From: Clostridiales bacterium
GTDB lineage: Bacteria > Bacillota > Clostridia > Lachnospirales > JAITVM01
DNA length: 9,283 nt
NCBI GenBank assembly: GCA_031285815.1
Contig: JAITVM010000221.1
Coordinates: forward strand, 1-9,283
Direction: 5' to 3'
The translations under genes were made by a program, and so were the position numbers. Of the stretch, positions 7,523 to 9,283 are shown one piece after another. Numbering within the stretch: the stretch's first letter is position 1; each line of letters opens with the position of its first letter. Under the pieces are notes generated by a model. That model did not search any database and was not told the DNA's origin. It saw only the letters and a list, made by a program, of their open reading frames with translations.

Positions 7523-7531
7523 ATCCCCCTT
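7523..7531 (-). promoter_or_regulatory. Ribosome binding site of uxuA
   Basis: AAGGGGGAT lies about 8-10 nt ahead of the ATG at 7514. It is one of several G-run Shine-Dalgarno sites in this locus, with GAGGGGG before dctM and AAAGGGG before uxuB. Confidence 0.6.
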
Positions 7532-7554
7532 CCGGAGACAGAAGCCAATGCTTA

Positions 7555-7606
7555 AGTCTGAATTATAAAAATTTTTGTATAAATTATCTCTTAAAAAATT
7601 TTTTAA
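7555..7606 (-). promoter_or_regulatory. Candidate promoter of the uxu/uxa genes with A/T-rich upstream element
   Basis: On the minus strand TATAAT occupies 7567-7562, a perfect -10 box, which would place the start of transcription near 7555 and a leader of about 40 nt before uxuA. No good -35 hexamer is visible at 16-18 bp; the best placed candidates read like GAGATA. A perfect 16-bp palindrome of A6T6 type (7591-7606) would sit around -43, where UP elements act. A weak -35 with an UP-like tract fits a regulated promoter. The spacer is so AT-rich that a chance TATAAT is quite possible. Confidence 0.35.
7561..7585. promoter_or_regulatory. Imperfect inverted repeat, possible regulator operator
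   Basis: The arms AATTATAAAA and (on the other strand) AATTTATACAAAA pair with two bulged bases around an A/T centre. The repeat overlaps the TATAAT box, where a bound repressor would block RNA polymerase. The core TTGTATAAA resembles short palindromes bound by some GntR proteins, but no second copy was found ahead of the other genes in this window. It could be chance in AT-rich DNA. Confidence 0.22.
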
Positions 7607-7612
7607 AATAAA

Positions 7613-8908
7613 TTATTTAGCAAACAAGCTTGGTATAAATAAACTTATTTCCGGTACGAAAGTAATCAGCATTAAAGCAATTATCATGCAGAGGTAAAAC
7701 GGCAGCGTAGCTTTTACAAGCCGCTCTATCGGTACTTTGGAAACAGCTGAGCCAATAAATAATACCGCGCCTACAGGTGGGGTCAAAAGCCCGATACCGC
7801 AGTTTAATACCATTATTATCCCAAACTGGATAGGGTCTATGCCTATCGATGTGGCTATCGGCAATAAAATTGGGGTAGCTATAAGTATAATAGGTGCCAT
7901 ATCCATGATGCAGCCCAAAAATAAAAGTATTAAGTTAAGGAGTATAGCAAGGATTATTGGGTTGTCAGTTAAATTTGTTATAGCGGTTGCCGCAAGGTCA
8001 GGTACATGGAGGGTGGTTAAACAAAAACCAAATACCTGGGATGTTGCGATTAATATTAGGACTATAGAAAGTGTGTTGACACAGTCGCCTAAAGAGTTCC
8101 AAACGCCCCTCCAGTTAAGCCCTTTATAAATAAAAACACTGACGAATAAGCTATATATTACGGCTATAGCGGCAGACTCTGTTGCCGTAAACCACCCAAA
8201 TACAACCCCTATTACTACAATAACAATAGCGGCAAGGGCCCAAATAGATTTAAATAATTGGTTTATAAAGTTTACTATGCTAAACGGCGAGCCTTTTGGG
8301 TATTGGCGTTTAACAGAAATAATATAAGAGCCAACCATAAGTGACAACGCAAGGAGCGCACCCGGTAAATAACCCGCTAAGAACAAGCTCCCGACTGATA
8401 CGCCGCCGGCTGTTGTTGCGTATATAACCATATTGTGGCTAGGCGGGACGAGGAGCCCTTCACAGGAGGATGTTATAGTAACTGCTGTAGAAAAATCATC
8501 GTCATAGCCTTGGTCTACCATCATAGGGATAAGGATTGGCCCTATAGAAGCTGTGTCAGCTGAAGCCGAGCCGGAAATCCCGCCGAAAAAATAAGAGGCT
8601 ACGATATTAACCATGGCAAGGCCGCCGCGCATCCAGCCAACCAGTGAATCGGCCAAGGCTATCAGTTTTTCAGATATGCCGCCCGAGCCCATCAGTACAC
8701 CCATCGTAATAAAAAACGGCACTGCCATCAAGCTAAAAGAGCTTATGCCTTTAACCATGAGCCTGCAGACCTCTGAAAGGTTAAGCCCCTGTACCAATAG
8801 GCAAAAAACCGATGATAGCCCAACTGCATAAGCTATAGGGAAACGTAATAATATCATAATGCCAAAACTGCCTAATAAAACTAAAATTGCTAACGCTTGA
8901 ACTGTCAC
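7613..8908 (-). CDS. dctM: TRAP transporter large permease subunit (DctM family)
   Basis: This is the large membrane subunit of a tripartite ATP-independent periplasmic (TRAP) transporter, which imports an organic acid using the sodium gradient. It has 431 residues, standard length, and is hydrophobic throughout with about a dozen membrane segments. Family landmarks: FFGGISGSASADTASIGPILIPMM (107-130), CEGLLVPPSHNM (149-160), GWFTATESAA (238-247), MDMAPIILIATPILLP (335-350) and GLLTPPVG (373-380). These include the two hairpin regions and the Ser/Thr-rich segments linked to sodium binding in this family. The start is GTG at 8908, overlapping the dctQ TGA as GTGA, with GAGGGGG 10 nt upstream. 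Position directly ahead of hexuronate enzymes implies glucuronate and/or galacturonate as substrate. That is an inference, since specificity lies in the binding protein, which is not in the window. Confidence 0.96.
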   Translation of the reverse strand: MTVQALAILVLLGSFGIMILLRFPIAYAVGLSSVFCLLVQGLNLSEVCRLMVKGISSFSLMAVPFFITMGVLMGSGGISEKLIALADSLVGWMRGGLAMVNIVASYFFGGISGSASADTASIGPILIPMMVDQGYDDDFSTAVTITSSCEGLLVPPSHNMVIYATTAGGVSVGSLFLAGYLPGALLALSLMVGSYIISVKRQYPKGSPFSIVNFINQLFKSIWALAAIVIVVIGVVFGWFTATESAAIAVIYSLFVSVFIYKGLNWRGVWNSLGDCVNTLSIVLILIATSQVFGFCLTTLHVPDLAATAITNLTDNPIILAILLNLILLFLGCIMDMAPIILIATPILLPIATSIGIDPIQFGIIMVLNCGIGLLTPPVGAVLFIGSAVSKVPIERLVKATLPFYLCMIIALMLITFVPEISLFIPSLFAK

Positions 8909-9283
8909 GATTCTTTCGCCCCCTCAACAAAAAAATTTTTTAAGTGGATAAAAAATGATTCAAGTAAAAAAATTATCATTGCAATCCCAGCGAGGGGGAT
9001 CGGAAAATACATCCAAAACCTTGAGACATTAGGCATTGAAACATATGTCCCCCGTGAACCTAGGGTAACTGCGTAGTCCCAGCCTACAATTAACATTATT
9101 AATGCAAGTGCAAACACCGCTATATCCGCAAGTAAATCTAAAGATAAAACCAATTTTTTAGGTAAAAACCTATCAAGGGCATTCATCCTGATATGTGCCC
9201 CGTGGCGTATTGCTAAAGCGGCCGAAAGTACCGCCATGTAAGACATGCAAGACAAAACAACTTCCTCGCTCCACGATGGGTCA
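8905..9283 (-). CDS. dctQ: TRAP transporter small membrane subunit (DctQ family), N-terminus off-window
   Basis: This is the small membrane subunit of the TRAP transporter, partner of the DctM downstream. The open frame continues past the window edge: 125 complete codons are visible, and the codons above 9255 (TTG) still read as DctQ sequence, beginning DPSWSEEVV. That matches the family's conserved W-x-EE segment after the first membrane helix. The true start therefore lies beyond 9283, with some 30-40 residues missing. Other signatures are IRHGAHIRMNAL, the R-x-GAHI-R element, followed by membrane segments near 'DLLADIAVFALALIMLIVGW' and 'FWMYFPIPLAGIAMIIFLLE'. The C-terminal lysine-rich tail is short. 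The stop overlaps the dctM start by 4 bp (GTGA), as usual for this pair. A dctP binding-protein gene would be expected upstream, outside the window. Confidence 0.92.
   Translation of the reverse strand, partial: DPSWSEEVVLSCMSYMAVLSAALAIRHGAHIRMNALDRFLPKKLVLSLDLLADIAVFALALIMLIVGWDYAVTLGSRGTYVSMPNVSRFWMYFPIPLAGIAMIIFLLESFFIHLKNFFVEGAKES

Noticed and set aside
7591..7606. A6T6 palindrome considered as a Rho-independent terminator after dctM
   Set aside because: The stem would be purely A/U with no loop and is not followed by a separate U run, so it would be a very weak terminator. It fits better as curved or UP-like DNA.
1..9283. CRISPR arrays, insertion sequences, tRNA or rRNA genes, phage or defence genes
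   Set aside because: No direct-repeat array, transposase frame, terminal inverted repeats or RNA-gene signature was seen. The window is nearly filled by one catabolic gene set with uniform base use.

Overview
The window is a single-direction catabolic locus. All eight genes lie on the minus strand, so transcription runs from high to low coordinates, and both end genes are cut by the window edges. The moderate-to-low GC content, heavy use of ATA for isoleucine, purine-rich Shine-Dalgarno sites (often G runs) and very tight gene packing suggest an anaerobic gut- or plant-polymer-degrading bacterium. Clostridia (Firmicutes) are most likely, with Spirochaetes or Thermotogales possible. This placement is an inference from style and gene content, since no marker gene is present.

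Layout in transcription order: (1) 9283-7613, a TRAP transporter: the small membrane subunit DctQ (N-terminus off-window) and the large permease DctM, overlapping by 4 bp. (2) 7612-7515, a 98-bp very AT-rich spacer with no GC-rich terminator, carrying a TATAAT box, an A6T6 palindrome and a possible operator. (3) 7514-4825, the glucuronate branch: mannonate dehydratase UxuA and a fructuronate reductase of the long UxuB-like type, overlapping by 4 bp. (4) 4801-4121, a GntR/FCD-family regulator. (5) 4073-2661, glucuronate/galacturonate isomerase UxaC, shared by both branches. (6) 2658-1, the galacturonate branch: tagaturonate reductase UxaB and altronate dehydratase UxaA, the latter cut at its C-terminus. 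No stretch over 300 bp lacks a gene.

Together the genes encode import of a hexuronate and conversion of both D-glucuronate (UxaC, UxuB, UxuA) and D-galacturonate (UxaC, UxaB, UxaA) to 2-keto-3-deoxygluconate (KDG). The TRAP solute-binding protein (DctP), KDG kinase and KDPG aldolase are not in view and may lie beyond either edge. The regulator sits between the two branches and probably senses a hexuronate intermediate.

I do not see an undescribed system here. The enzymes form the well-known Ashwell pathway. The details worth a second look are translational: a uxaB start codon buried inside its own Shine-Dalgarno site with an ATA at ideal spacing, a TTG start coupled to a stop for uxaA, and competing starts for uxuB. 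The others are an altered spacing of the catalytic Lys/Asn/His motif in the UxuB-like enzyme and the AT-rich control region ahead of uxuA.
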